A stretch of DNA of 64,000 nt from Voacanga thouarsii (taxonomy: Eukaryota; Streptophyta; Magnoliopsida; Gentianales; Apocynaceae). Below the pieces are notes generated by a model that was not told where the DNA came from, searched no databases, and saw nothing but the letters and a program-made list of their open reading frames with translations. Where the stretch lies: contig JANUWF010001938.1 of NCBI GenBank assembly GCA_026120185.1, positions 1,240,001 through 1,304,000 on the forward strand, given 5' to 3'. The position numbers were made by a program, and so were the translations under genes. Of this stretch, positions 37,415 through 49,439 are shown piece after piece (position 1 is the first letter of the stretch; the number at the start of each line of letters is the position of its first letter).

Positions 37415-39191
37415 TCACTCATCATGACGGATAGGCTCGTCAGGATCACCCGATCTAACAGGTAGAGAAGTGGAACCAACACTAGGAGATGTTGTAAAAG
37501 CACTAGATAGAGGTATAGGCACTACATCAAATGTGCTTGCATCCAATCTGAGTGATAATGCTTCCATGGTAGTCTGAAGCACAGCTATACGTGACTCGTA
37601 AGCCTCTCGCTCACGCTGCATCTCAGCTCGCATCTCAACCTGCATAGTATCTCGCATACTCTGCATACGTGCCTCAACCTCAATCTTGACGACCTCTTCA
37701 ACATTTGATGTCGAATTTGATGATTGATCGACTGACGTTGGTGTTGGACCCTTTCCCTTACACCTAACACGACCTCTTGTTTCTGGACCGAACGATCGCT
37801 GAAATATATGATCCTTTGCTTCCTCTGTGCGCTCAGACTCAGGCAATGCCTGCCACTCTGTCTCTAATCGGTCCTACAAAATTAAGAAACATTATATCAA
37901 ATTTATATTAGGTTAATGTAATGTCGTTATCATATTTTAATAACTTAGAAAAATTAGCATTTGAATATAATTTACAATCATCTCTGCAGTCAAACCATCA
38001 GCCTGCCGACCGTGCCACCTTCATGTCGCAAGGAACATATCATATTGTGATGTCGGTTGGCCTTGCGAGGCCATCTGTAAAGACGTGTTAGAAATTTTAA
38101 GAAAAGTAGATAAATTTCATCTGAATAGTGTATAACATAAATTGAATACCTGATCATGTATAACAGAATGTGGCATTCTTCCTGTGACCGGTGGATATGC
38201 CAAATGCGATCGATTTTGTCTATTCCACTCGGCCTCCATCTGTGATTAATTATAATAGTTAACATATAAAAAAATTAAACAAGTTATGAGACATAAAAGT
38301 AGTCAACTTCTATGGTACAACCTATGTATTCTCCAAATGCCAGTAACCAACTAACATCCTCCATTGATTTTCGTCAACCCGTTTATCTTGACAAACAATA
38401 GGCTCTGTACTTTGCTGGAAAGGAACGTAGTATTTTTGTTTTATCTTCGATTTAAAATCCTTCCACGCTGCACATATCATCTTCATTGTGACACTACGTC
38501 CTTCTGGTGGCATCATGGTGTTGTCCTTGTACGAATTTTAACAAATAATTAAATAAACAAAATGTTAATTTTTTAAGAAAACACTCTTAGCTATGTTAGA
38601 ATAAAATTAGTTACCTGTATTTCTTGCCAAACTTCGTCTTTAAGTCTCCGAGGTATGAAATGCCAATCCCTATAATTCAGAGGGAACCTACTGCTCATGC
38701 GTGCAAAATAGCCCACCACCGAACTATAGCGAGATGCATCTAACCCAACAAGCCCTCCGTGTTAGTTAACACCAACATCGTACTTGCGAAACCCTAACTC
38801 ACCCTATCCGGAAGGTAACTTTCCACCCCCGCGAGAACTCCTCACTGTGGAACCTACAAAATATCAACAGACTTATTAATTGAAATATAGTGAAGAAAGA
38901 AAAAAAAAATTACTTCATATTTACTTCATATTAACTTAGCACACCTGAAGCACTAAGGTCTGAGGAAGAAGGTCCTGTGCCAGTGGGACCTACATCAAAA
39001 GTGGGTATAGTTGTCGCATGATTAGATTCCTGATCCGTGGAACCTGTGCGGACACTTGTATGTGATCTCTGTCTAACCTCGTATGCTGGAACTGGTGTCT
39101 CTGTACACCACGAGGAACTAGCACCTGATCGTGAGGCAGCTATGGCATCCTGCATCGATCCACATCGAGAAAGCTTATTTACCATCTGCAA
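37415..39191 (-). pseudogene. TNPA-like CACTA accessory gene (Ptta/En/Spm plant transposase family)
   Basis: In CACTA elements this second protein binds subterminal repeats and aids excision. Minus-strand pieces in order: a Ser/Thr-rich N part (39191-38931); a broken segment ending RDWHFIPRRLKDEVWQEIQ (about 38860-38610); AAWKDFKSKIKQKYY and NQWRMLVGYW (38516-38322); EAEWNRQNRSHL..PPVTGRMPH (about 38240-38160); and a C-terminal part (37846-37415) with ERTEEAKDHIFQRSFGPETR and a coiled-coil-like MQREREAYESRIAVLQTTME. Introns separate the pieces. One stop is visible in the second piece (LPSG then stop) and another near 38030, so I mark it degenerate. Confidence 0.75.
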
Positions 39192-39270
39192 AACAAAAAA
39201 ATTTAATATTAAGTAAAAGATTTTAACAGCTGCAGCACATTTAGTAAATGATTAAGTGATTTAAGTACAT

Positions 39271-42200
39271 TTAAATTGCAGGTTGTATTCTTCTTTCATC
39301 TAAATCTACTTCCTCCCCAGAAATTCCATCTCTAACCCAAATGGCATCTACTTCGCGCGAAATAGTGCGAGAATCTAACTGCTGCGCAGGAAAAGTTTCT
39401 AGATTATGGTTCCTTGAATACACATCATAATTGTCTCTTCTCATTATTGGCATTACCACATGCCAATCTCTTTCTTTAGGACAGCGAGAAAACCATACTT
39501 GTTCCGCTTGGTTTGCTAGTATGAATGGCTCATCCATCTCTTTATTTTCCTGGTACAACAAACGGTCCAGATTTACCAAAGTAAACTTTAGTTCATCAAC
39601 TCTAACACCTCGATGAACATCAACCCAATCACATTTGAATAACAGAAATTTCAATTCACTACTATATCGGATCCTTATAATATCAGCAAGCACTTCATAG
39701 TAATTGACACCAGTTGCTACGGGATTCATATCTCTTGGACTGGAATAACTTGTAGTATCACCTTTACACATGATGCCAGAATTTTGGGTTGACTTGTTAG
39801 CCTCGTATGTTATTGTACAAAATCGAAAGCCATTCACGTTGCATGCATTGTAGCGCAACCCTTGATTGAAAGGACCATTTGCAAGCTTTTTAACTTCAGT
39901 AGGAATATCAGGGCATTCTTCATTCTCATCAACTTATAATAAATATAAGTGTTATAAAGACTAAATGTTCTAGAGAAAAACTTGTTATATTGTCTGTGTT
40001 TTTTGCTTACATAATGACTGAGCCAACTGTGAAACGTTTGAGAATGAATACGTTGTCTGTCATGTAGCCGAGATCTTGGATGCTCTCTATTTATGACAGA
40101 CATGTGAAAACTGCAAATAGACCACACGTGAAAATTTAGAAGTTATAATAAAAGAAGCATAAAAAAATGAAAGATAATGATTCAAAGGAAAACTGACTCT
40201 CTATAAGGTTTAAGGATGTTAGAGTTGGCTAAAACCCACCGATGTGCTTGTATCAATGTTAAACAATCAACTATTATATCAATCCCTTTTCCAACTGGTT
40301 TACCCATCGGGTTGTCATCATCAACATATCTTGGAGGCCTATTCTCTTTGCTCTCAACATCATCTAAATATCTCGATACGAATGTCATACATTCTTCTAT
40401 TAAATATCCACTGGCTATCGAACCTTCAGGTCTAGCACGATTACGCACGTAACACTTGAGAGTTTTCAAGTATCTTTCAACTGGAAACATCCATCGACAT
40501 TGAATTGGACCAGCTAATAATGCATCATCTGCCAAATGTATCGGTAAATATTTCATTATATAAAAAAAACTAGGGATGAATGTCTTTTCAAGAAGACAGA
40601 GTGTAACTGTAAAACGATCTTGAAGATACTCGAGATGCCTCTTTTTGTTGACTTTAGAACACAACTGCCTAAAATATGAAGCAATCTCAATCAAAAGTTG
40701 CACTACATTCTTGGGCAAAGTTGTGCGGGTTGCTAACGGGATTAATTGCTAGAGTAAAATGTGGGAATCATGACTCTTCAAACCTCTTAAAGTCTTTTTC
40801 CTCATGTTTACCCGTCGAGAAATATTAGAACAATAGCCATCGGGGACTCTCAGTTCCTTCAATACTGTAAAAAAAACATCAACTTCCGACCGACTCATTG
40901 TATAAGGAGCTGGTGGCAAACTGTATCCAGTTCCAGACAGTTTTAAAATTAGATGTAAAGACTTTCTAATATTCATTACCTGCAAGTCTTGACGAGCTTT
41001 GAAGTTATCTTTTGAAGAAGTACTATCACCCAATATTGTAAACAACAGATTATCTGCAAAATTTTTCTCAATATGCATCGGGTCCAAGTTGTGCCTCATC
41101 AAATTACTCTCCCAATATGGCAACTCCCAAAAAATACTCTTCTTCTTCCAATTATAAGAATTTATGCCAAACTTCCGTTCATAGTTAGTCTGCATTCTAA
41201 TTCTCATATCATCTACTGCATATTCTATCAAACAACCCTGAAGATGTGTCAAAATTTCTGTCCTCGTACACCTTTTTGGTGCTTGTCGTAATTCCGTTCC
41301 ACCATAGAAAGAAACTTTGTCCTTACAGAGTTTATGTGATGGTTGAAGAAATCTACGATGATATAAGAAGTAATATTTACCATCATTAGGCAAACGGTAA
41401 GACAAACAATTGATATCGCATATCGGACAAGCTCGCTGGTTATGAACACTATAGCCAGAGAAATTACCATACGCTGAAAAATCACTTATGGTCCACATAA
41501 TAGCTACACGCAGACGGAACATCTCTTTTGCCTCAGCATCCTAAGTAAGCATACCGTTAAGTCACAATTGTTTCAACTCCTCGATCAATGGTTGTAAAAA
41601 TATGTCAATTTTGTTTCCCGGACTCTTCGGGCTATCGATGAGAGTTGACAGAATAAAACAAGGTTGCTTCATGCATAGCCAGGGTGGCAAATTGTATGGT
41701 ATTAAAACAATAGGCCAAGTACTATGTGGTATGTGCATATTTGAAAACGGACTAAATCCATCCGATTCGGCAGTCACTTGCAAATTCCAAATGCAACTTA
41801 TCAAACTTTTTCCAAGCCTTAGAATCAGTTGGGTGTCTGTAGACTCCATCTTTCACACGACATTCCTGATGCCACCTCATAAGGGATGCAGTTTTGCGAG
41901 ACATGAACAATCGCTTCAATCTCGAAGTCAATGAAAAATACCTAACACGCTTGCATACAGTTGTACTACCCTCTTTCTTGTACCTTGGAGCATTGCATAC
42001 CTTACAAGGTTGTGCGACCTCATTTTTCCCTCTGTATATTATGCAATTATTTGGACAAGTATCCCAGACTTTGCATTCCATTCCTAACACATTCGTTATC
42101 TTACTAGCCTCATAGTAACTTTGGGCAATTTTCACTCCCATCTCACTAAAAGCATCCATTAGAAGTTCAAGTAGCATATCAACTGACTTGTTCGACTACC

Positions 42201-42621
42201 CATTCAGGACTTTTAAATGTAATAATCTCATAATGAATGAAAGTGAAGAAAAATTAGTACAACCTGGATACAATTCTATATTAGCCTCTCCCAATAATTC
42301 ATGTATCTCTCTCAAATCATCAAGCTCTTCAGTTGCATTATCGAAGTCACTAATGCCACCAATATCTTGAAGCATCCCAACCATATCATCCCCATGTTCG
42401 TTTTCAGTTGAAGGAATGTTGTTAGGTGTATTGCGAGAATATAAGTATGTTTCCCCATGAATACTCCACTTTTTGTGCCAACGCATGAAACCCCACATTT
42501 GACAATGTTGTTTGACATCTATTGCACTATAAAGATACCTATTCTGGCACTTCATACAAGGACAATGGATTTTGAATCCATTAGGTTTGTCTCTTAACGC
42601 AAATTCTACAAAGGCATCCAA
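39271..42621 (-). pseudogene. TNPD-like CACTA transposase, nearly intact
   Basis: Main transposase. In order on the minus strand: N-terminal transposase-associated domain (42621-42196, FKIHCPCMKCQNRYLY..DVKQH, WHKKW..HGE); central part (42177-41562: CPNNCIIYRGKN, ASDGFSPFSNM-type block split by a frameshift near 41785); 41522-40749 (WTISDFSAYGNFSGYSVHNQ, ACPICD, HNLDPMHIEKNFADNLL); DUF4218-type region (40718-40182, ANRP-like EKTFIPSFFYIMKYLPIHLA, QCRWMFPVERYLK); a short exon at about 40115-40010; and a DUF4216 region (39858-39271, QVWFSRCPKERDWHVV). In-frame stops at about 42175, 41560, 41543 and 40750 all fit single transitions (TGG or CAG codons lost). One frameshift and about four nonsense codons make it non-functional as read. 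Confidence 0.88.
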
Positions 42622-42639
42622 ACCTTTATTATATTCATC

Positions 42640-44455
42640 ACCTAAATGGTCTTATAAGTCAATTCACGATCGGTCCATCTTCTTATTCATTTATCCATAT
42701 TTTCAGTCGATCTACAAGTTTTGTTATGATAAACATATTCAAAAATGAATGGAAATGAAGGGAAATGAAATTTTTAGTAATAGGTCAAGAATTCAATCCC
42801 CATCGAATTAGTGTTCAAATTAGTGTCCAAAATCCTCTACCTCTTAAGGTAGATCAAGTTAACTTTTTGAGATGCACAGTTTATAACTAGTTGGTCCAGA
42901 TATTATGTAATTTATCAACTTAAAAAAATAAAATTATTTGTAAAAAATTGTCTCATAAAACTATTTTATTCAGATTATTTGAAAAAAAAATTGAAAAATT
43001 TTTGACAGAGTTTTCCTTATAAAATGAATATTTTCCAGGCACTAGGCCACCTCAAAATGCGCAATTATGCAATTCAACCAACAAAAAACTCATAAAACCA
43101 TCCAACCATTCAATCATGTTTATAACAAATTCCTAAGTAAACCTCCGCTCATCCAACTAGGTCCTCTTCCAAAACACATAATTAAGTTATATTTTCTACA
43201 TAATTAGCACTTGCATTCACCGTGCATGCAGTTGCCAAACACACTTGCATATAACAAATTTCCAAATAAAAAAACTCATTCCACGCATACATTGATATTT
43301 TTAGTCAATGTATATCCATCACTTCATGATTTTTTTTTTTTTTTTGGCTATATATAATAGGTCAAATTTGTCTATCCCTTATAATTTTGTTTGTTTCAAC
43401 TAAAGAGGTAGATTCAACACCTAGTGTCTTAATTTTGTTTGGTCTGTTAAAACTCATCAAAGTATCATCCTTTTGGAAGTAAATCAATCACTTCATCAAA
43501 ACCTAAGTAACCTAAAACTATAAATTACTAAATTAATTGATCAAACAACAAAATTCAATACAAAGTCATAATCTTTAAAACATCCTTCTAAATACAAAAA
43601 AAAAACCATTAAAACAATATTTCAAGAAAAGAAAATAGGAACAAGAATAGGAACTCATAGAAAAGAAATCTTTCTTATCCTATGAAGACTCCTCCAAAAT
43701 AATAACCTTTATTGACTCATAGGCAAGAACTCTTTCCCCTTGACTAATTGATCTATATTTTCACTCTAGGAATTCATCAATTATGCTTGATCTCCAATGT
43801 TTAAGTATGTGTTGTAGTTGCTAAAATTCATCCACAAGAGTTAAATTACATACACAAGTTAATTTGTAGTTAATTTCCTGTTTTGAGTTAAATTAATTTG
43901 TAGTTAATTTCTTATTTCGGGGATTCTTCACCGCTTAATTCTTCACTACAAAAGCAGTGAAGAATTAATTTAACTCACTGCTTTTGTCAAGAGAGCAATC
44001 GGTAGGGGTTCCTTCCTAGGAATAGGCAATAGTCTCTTTCTGGAATTCTCTAAACCCTACTTATTTTTCTGCTATTTTCGACAAATTCCAGGAAAGAGTT
44101 TTCTAAACAAACACAAATTCATCTCAAATAACGATGAAAATATAGGTGAAATTAAGCTCTATTTGTCATAAACTCCCAAAACAAATGCAAGACCATGCAT
44201 CTTGATGCTCTGATATACAAGCAGCAGTTAGATCTGAAGGACATACCGTATGGTCCCTCACGGCTGAGATGTGGAAAAGACGAGCTGAACGACGCAAAGA
44301 CGACCAGCTGGAGAAGACGACCTGCCGGACAGCCCGATGCAAAGAGACCTGCCAAAGAAGACGAGCTCCCGGAGAAGACAAGCTAAATGAGGAGAACCGC
44401 TGGCGACGACGAGAACGAAGAAGAGAGGAAAGCCGGGGGAGCTGAAATATGAAGA
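42640..44455. other. CACTA non-coding region upstream of the transposase
   Basis: AT-rich; presumably promoter and leader of the minus-strand genes. A GA-rich stretch at about 44270-44450 gives spurious open frames on both strands. There is a near-palindromic segment at about 43925-43985 (GTGAAGAATTAA around ACTACAAAAGCAGTG). Confidence 0.5.
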
Positions 44456-44499
44456 CGGTATACGACGATTATTACAACTGTCGTATTAAATACACACTG

Positions 44500-44615
44500 A
44501 ATACGATAGTTAGCTAATAACCGTCGTATTAGGGCAACTTAATATGACGGTTAGTAACTATTAACCGTCATATTAAGTTGCCCTAATACGACGGTTATTG
44601 GCTAACCGTCGTATT
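44500..44615. repeat. Strong palindrome in the CACTA right subterminal region
   Basis: Inverted repeat with 54-bp arms (44500-44553 and 44562-44615) around an 8-base loop. The inner 38 bases pair perfectly and there are only three mispairs further out. The arms contain CCGTCGTATTAGGGCAACTT and its complement, so they are built of the subterminal motif. Confidence 0.95.
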
Positions 44616-44789
44616 TAATCCAATCAAAAAATAAAAATTATTTACTTTTTAATTTATACACACACACACACACTAACATGACACAAAATTTCATTAACTT
44701 TAATTCTACAATATTAATTATATTATATATACTACATAGATATATGCACACGCATGCATATTTGTAATTAAAATTTTTCATATTATGTA

Positions 44790-45038
44790 CTCTATCCATT
44801 CACCAATAACTGACATAATTGTAAAAATTACGCATTTTAATGAATTGTGAAATTATATAAAAAAAATTATTAAAATGTCCATTGCTTTCTTATAAGATTG
44901 TGCTAAGAGGAAAATTAGAAACAATATTATAATTAAATACAATTAATCTACATATTTTTAAATTAAAATGGACAGTTATTTTTTTGGACAAACTAAAAAA
45001 AAAAATAGGACAATTATTTGTCGATGCATGGAAGGACA
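44790..45038. mobile_element. Possible Stowaway-like MITE inside the CACTA element
   Basis: About 249 bp between TA dinucleotides. The left reads CTCTATCCATTCACCAATAA and the right in reverse complement TGTCCTTCCATGCATCGACA; both resemble degenerate Stowaway ends. The interior shares motifs with the MITE at 14494 (such as a TTTTTTTAGTTTGTCC-type stretch). The ends are diverged, so this is tentative. Confidence 0.5.
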
Positions 45039-45539
45039 TATTAATCTAATACTCACTAATTAATAAGCATATGTTATAATGTATAAAAGTATACACACAC
45101 ACACGCACACACAAAATATACCCTAGAATAATTAACTAACAAAATGAAATTCAAACTTGATCTTTAATACAAATATAAGAAAACTGAATTCATAAGATGC
45201 AAACTAAAATTTATTTACAGGATTAATTATCTAAGTATTAGCTAGATATATTTATAAAGTTAAAACACGTTAATTTAATTATATCAAATTTGAAAGTCAT
45301 TTGTTTTATTTTATAACATTTTTTTAGTAATACTTATAAAATAGTAATAAAAAATAGTGTATTTACAAATATAAGTATATATCAAATTAAGAACCAAACG
45401 TTAAATTTATTAAAATCATTACTAAAATTACTATGACTAAATTTGAAAAGAAATAGATAAAATTCAAACTACTTTCAATTCATTTTATTTTACTTCAAAA
45501 ATTAAAATACAAAGCATAAATTACAGTAATTTTGACTCA

Positions 45540-45871
45540 TACGACGGTTGTTAAAGCGTGATATTTATAAAAAATAGCCAAAATTCAATTAAAATTAAAT
45601 ATTAAACCAAATACGATGGCTATAGAAACCGTTGTAATTGGTACAATAATATGACGGTTGTTTTAATCGTCGTATTAGGTCGAACTGTTATGACGGTTCC
45701 GTCCAGCCGTCGAATTTGTTCAACCTAATACGACAGTTATGCTCAAACCATCGTATATACTGGTTTAATACGACGGCTCACAAACCGTCGTTAAAGATAC
45801 TCAATTTCGACGGTTTTATGTCCGTCGTAATTGTTGTCGTCGTATTTGCTGATTTTTTTTTTTTTGTAGTG
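45540..45871. repeat. Right subterminal repeats and end of the CACTA element
   Basis: Many copies of (A)ATACGACGGTT/AACCGTCGTAT in both orientations, then a T-run and the terminal TTTTTGTAGTG. Confidence 0.85.
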
Positions 45872-46009
45872 ACCGCTACATACACGTCCATCTCGACAGA
45901 TCTCTATCATTCAAAGTCAACTCCTCCAAATCACTAGTAATTGTTTCTTCTCCTCTCCTCCGCTTTTTTCCTCCATTACTTTCTTAATGATAATAAGGAG
46001 ACAATTTCG

Positions 46010-46375
46010 ATTTCTGAGTTGCCATTGATTTCCCAGAGGAGAAAGAGGAAGATGAAGAAGAGGAGGACGGGGGGACTGCGGATTCTTCTGTCGAGGTGTT
46101 GCAGTCTGATATAATGCTTGCTAGGGTTATGGGCTGTGACGACGTCGTCTTAGGGCGTTGTGAGCATGATTGGCGTTCAGGATTCTGAAAATGCGGATGA
46201 AGAGTTAGAAAAGCCGAGTAAAAAAAGTAGTAAAGATGGTGAAACAAATGGCAAAGAGGGAATGTCTGATGCAGAAGAATGGAATAGGAACGAGATTGAT
46301 GGGTTATTTTGCCCAATTTTGTATGGAAGCTTGGACTAGCGGGGGTGATCATCAAGTTTGGTATATGGAACTATA
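46010..46375 (+). pseudogene. Broken 5' part of a RING-finger E3 ligase gene, RFWD3-like
   Basis: Plus-strand frames read an acidic low-complexity stretch (FPEEKEEDEEEEDGGTADSS), a Lys/Ser-rich linker with GETNGKEGMSDAEEWNR, then NEIDGLFCPI followed, after one extra base, by MEAWTSGGDHQV. FCPIC.EAW..GG.H resembles the start of the RING finger of RFWD3-like WD-repeat ubiquitin ligases in plants. The extra base near 46320 breaks the frame at the second RING cysteine, and the remaining RING and WD repeats are not found. It lies directly beside the CACTA right end. Family naming is from memory; the broken state is plain. Confidence 0.45.
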
Positions 46376-48314
46376 CTCCCAATTGCTGCAATTTTTGTTC
46401 TATCATTCATAATCACATGGAACAACAGTAGAGTTGTCATTAGAAATTGCAAAGGCTTCAAAGCTTGAAATTTTTATATTGTCCAAGAAAAAGAATTAGA
46501 TCAAACTTTTGAAGCCAAGAAAGATTTTTGAAGAGACAATTAGGACAACCTTGATCACCGTGCACTGCCTACACATACTCAAGAGGAACCCCGAAACAGC
46601 TGGGAAAGCTTTGTGGGATCTTCTTTACTTCCCGCCAGAGGAAGGTATGTGATTAATCATCTGCTGGATATATTTAGAAATCAAGTGTTTTTACTTTTGA
46701 GGGAGTGTATAGTCTTGAATTTTCCTCTGTTTTTTTTAATATTAGGGTAGATTGTTGATCCAAACATGTGTCACATATCTAACTCATGGATAACAGAAGC
46801 TGGGCAATGTCAAGAAGGAGGTTATCACATTTAAATGTGCATAATTTGAATATGTAATTTCAGCCTTTAAAAGAAGGCTTAAGAGTTGGTCTTTGGCATG
46901 CTTTTTGGAGCATTATGTGATTTTCCATTGGGTTTTGTACTTCATTTTCATATAATCGAATTTTGTTTTCTCATGTGTGGTTGTCCTGGTATGCGAGCAA
47001 CTTGCTTACATTGTTGCTATTATGTTGTTTGGAAAGTTTTGGTATATATTTATGATGACACAAATGCCTCTTATATTACTTGCCCTCATCTGTTAAGCCA
47101 CATAGAACACCCTTGCTTTGGTTGACCAATAAATGATTTTACTTTTGGACTTGTTTATTATGTTGTTAGTCCTTTTTGTTTTGGCCAAAGAACATTTTAA
47201 TATGGTGGCTCATAAATGCCTACTAACTTGGAACTTATATTCCTATGAAGCTTTCAAGTCCAACTGCTATCTGCATATATTCATAGTGAAGTTGTTGAAG
47301 TTCAAACTTCTTTTATGTCCGAGGAGGCCATTCTCTATTTGGGATTGATTGGGTTGCTTGTAAAGTATTGTCCTACGTTAAGGAAAAAGAACCTTAGTTC
47401 TTTGAGAAAAGTTGGTTGTATGTATCTCGGGTTTCTTCAAGAGTATTCAGAGTTTTATGATTGCAGCAGTGTGCAACCTTGCACTTCTTTAAAGGATTGG
47501 TTTTTGTGTTCTTAGATATATTTCGAAGAGCCACGCTTATTGAAGACCAGTACTTCTTGACCTTGACAAATGCAAAAGAAGGTTTGTCAATATTTTGTGT
47601 TGAGTCAAAGATAGCTTTACAAAACATATGTGCCAGCAACAGAGATGATGCCTTCTATAGGTATATTAAAACTAATACGAATTCCTCCTGGGGCAATTTT
47701 CCACTCTTAATTCTGCAACTGTTGCATAAGGTTTGTCTTCTAAATTTTTTTTGTCGCTCTCAAGTAATTCTATCCCAACCCTGTCCATTTTCTTATTCTA
47801 AATCTGTTTATGCGCTATTCTAATTTGCAATAACATCAAGATCAAAGATCCTAGAAATTTTTAGCCAATGGGTAGTCCACTCACTTCATAGCATGGGTGT
47901 ATTTCGAATACGTAGAACAAGACTTATAATAGTAATTTCTAAAAGTACTATTTAGCAAAAGCCCAAACTATTAATGCTACAGTGTGGACTAATACTCTAC
48001 TGTTTGAGTATGAGTTAATTGTCTGACGTAGTTGGAAGCATGTACTTTGATATGCTAAGGTTGAGGTTCTTTCATAGAGCCAATATACTTGTATATTGGG
48101 TATATGTGACTAGTTAGTTAAGATAAACTTGTACAAGATAGCTTCTGCGCTATATCGCCCCTTATGACTGTTCAAATGATCTAAACATCTAGGACCCTGG
48201 GAAACATGATTTAGATGTTTGCTTTAAGGTAGCTTCTTTAGAAAGTAGAAACATTCCAGGAGTCGTGGATCATTGAATTAGATGTCTAAGGATGATAGAT
48301 ATTTTTTAGAGAAG
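46376..48314. other. Degenerate gene-like region, unassigned
   Basis: A plus-strand stretch at about 46530-46645 reads like real coding sequence (ITVHCLHILKRNPETAGKAL, then WDLLYFPPEEG ending at a GTATGT donor), in a frame without stops for some 38 codons. Around 47315-47660 further open pieces occur (DQYFLTLTNAKEGLSIFCVE). I cannot assign these to a family. The rest is AT-rich with no feature. Confidence 0.35.
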
Positions 48315-49354
48315 TGTTAGTACACTCTTCCTCTCTAAATGTACGGTGATGCGTAGAAGGGTATTTTAGTCATTATACCTATAGGTCGGAGACTTTGCTA
48401 AAGCAACATTGTTTTGGGGGTCAATATTTTCTTATAGTGATATTAGAAAATATTTAAAATGTAAAATATAACTATTTATATTATAGGGGTATTTTGATCA
48501 TTTTAGTAGCCAATGCGATGTGTTTTTTGGTCTTCGGAATAGCCCTTAAATCCTGACAGATTTGGGTTAAGAAATTGGTCTTGATAATTATGGATTTTAT
48601 TTTATTTTATTTAAGTAGTCTAATTTATTATTGGATTAGAATAAAATAAAAGGCCCAAAAGAGAATATATATTTTATCTAGTTTGATTGGTTAATTAATT
48701 ATTCGGGATTGAATAATTAAAAAAAATTAACTTAGATATAAACTAGATAAAAGGTCTGATATTTTATATTGGTCTATTTAGGCTTGTTAATTATTTATTG
48801 GCTGTTTTATGAAACCCGAAAAATAAATAATTGAGACTTATTATTTATGGGTGTTCAAGTCTAAGAGTAAATAATTTTATCTGACCCAATGAATGAGACA
48901 AAGGGTAAGATAAATAAATAAAAAAAATAATAAGGGATAGATCCTGTATTGTTTAGCGTGAGAGGATAACAAAAAGTAAAATACTTTTTGTTTTACTCTC
49001 TTGGTTTCTGTCTGGGTTTTGAAAAAGAAAAAGAAAAGAACCAAGGCCATTTTTCTTGAATCCTCTCTCAGTAGCTTTCACCGGCAGTGGTTAAGCCAAT
49101 GGTCATATTCCGAAAACTCAAAAACTTCGTGTGAATGAAAATAAGTAGACGACTTGCAAGAGTGCAACCGGAGTTTTCTTTGGGAGAACTAGTGGCTTCA
49201 AACATTCAACCTGAAGAGGCCCAAATATCTTCTTCGGTGCCAATGAGGAAACGCAGACATAAACAACTTCTATGCGATGCTCTGTTTTCATTTTGTTTTG
49301 TAAGCATGCTTCCGGTTTCTTTTTTTTTTTTTTTTTTTGCCATATTATCCTTCA
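48315..49354 (+). repeat. 5' LTR of the plus-strand copia
   Basis: Starts TGTTAG, ends TTCA, about 1.04 kb, two bases before a tRNA-Met primer site. The right border is firm; the left border is a best guess because the partner LTR lies outside the window. Contains a T-run at 49320-49338. Confidence 0.6.
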
Positions 49355-49356
49355 AG

Positions 49357-49368
49357 TGGTATCAGAGC
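49357..49368 (+). other. Primer-binding site (initiator tRNA-Met) of the plus-strand copia
   Basis: TGGTATCAGAGC, the exact common plant copia primer site, two bases after the LTR end. Confidence 0.85.
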
Positions 49369-49439
49369 ATGGTTTGGCAAATATATGAAGCATGCTAGAC
49401 TTAACTAAATAAGAAAATATTTATTTTGGATGTTTTCTG

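Larger units (their letters stand above)
36833..45871 (-). mobile_element. CACTA (En/Spm) transposon with TNPA-like and TNPD-like genes
   Basis: About 9.0 kb. The left end reads CACTACTAAATTATAGAGCA and the reverse complement of the right end reads CACTACAAAAA and then AGCAAATACGACG; both have GCAAATAC(T/G)ACG just inside. Flanking trinucleotides are ACT and ACC, a 3-bp duplication with one C/T change. Subterminal regions carry many copies of AATACGACGGTT in both orientations (36850-37140, 44460-44620, 45540-45840). Two gene regions lie on the minus strand: TNPD-like transposase (42621-39271) and TNPA-like (39191-37415). A Stowaway-like MITE may sit in its right part. Coding lesions are few. 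Confidence 0.92.

Noticed and set aside
44152..44386. Overlapping open frames on both strands
   Set aside because: Within CACTA non-coding DNA of GA-rich composition; no recognisable protein.
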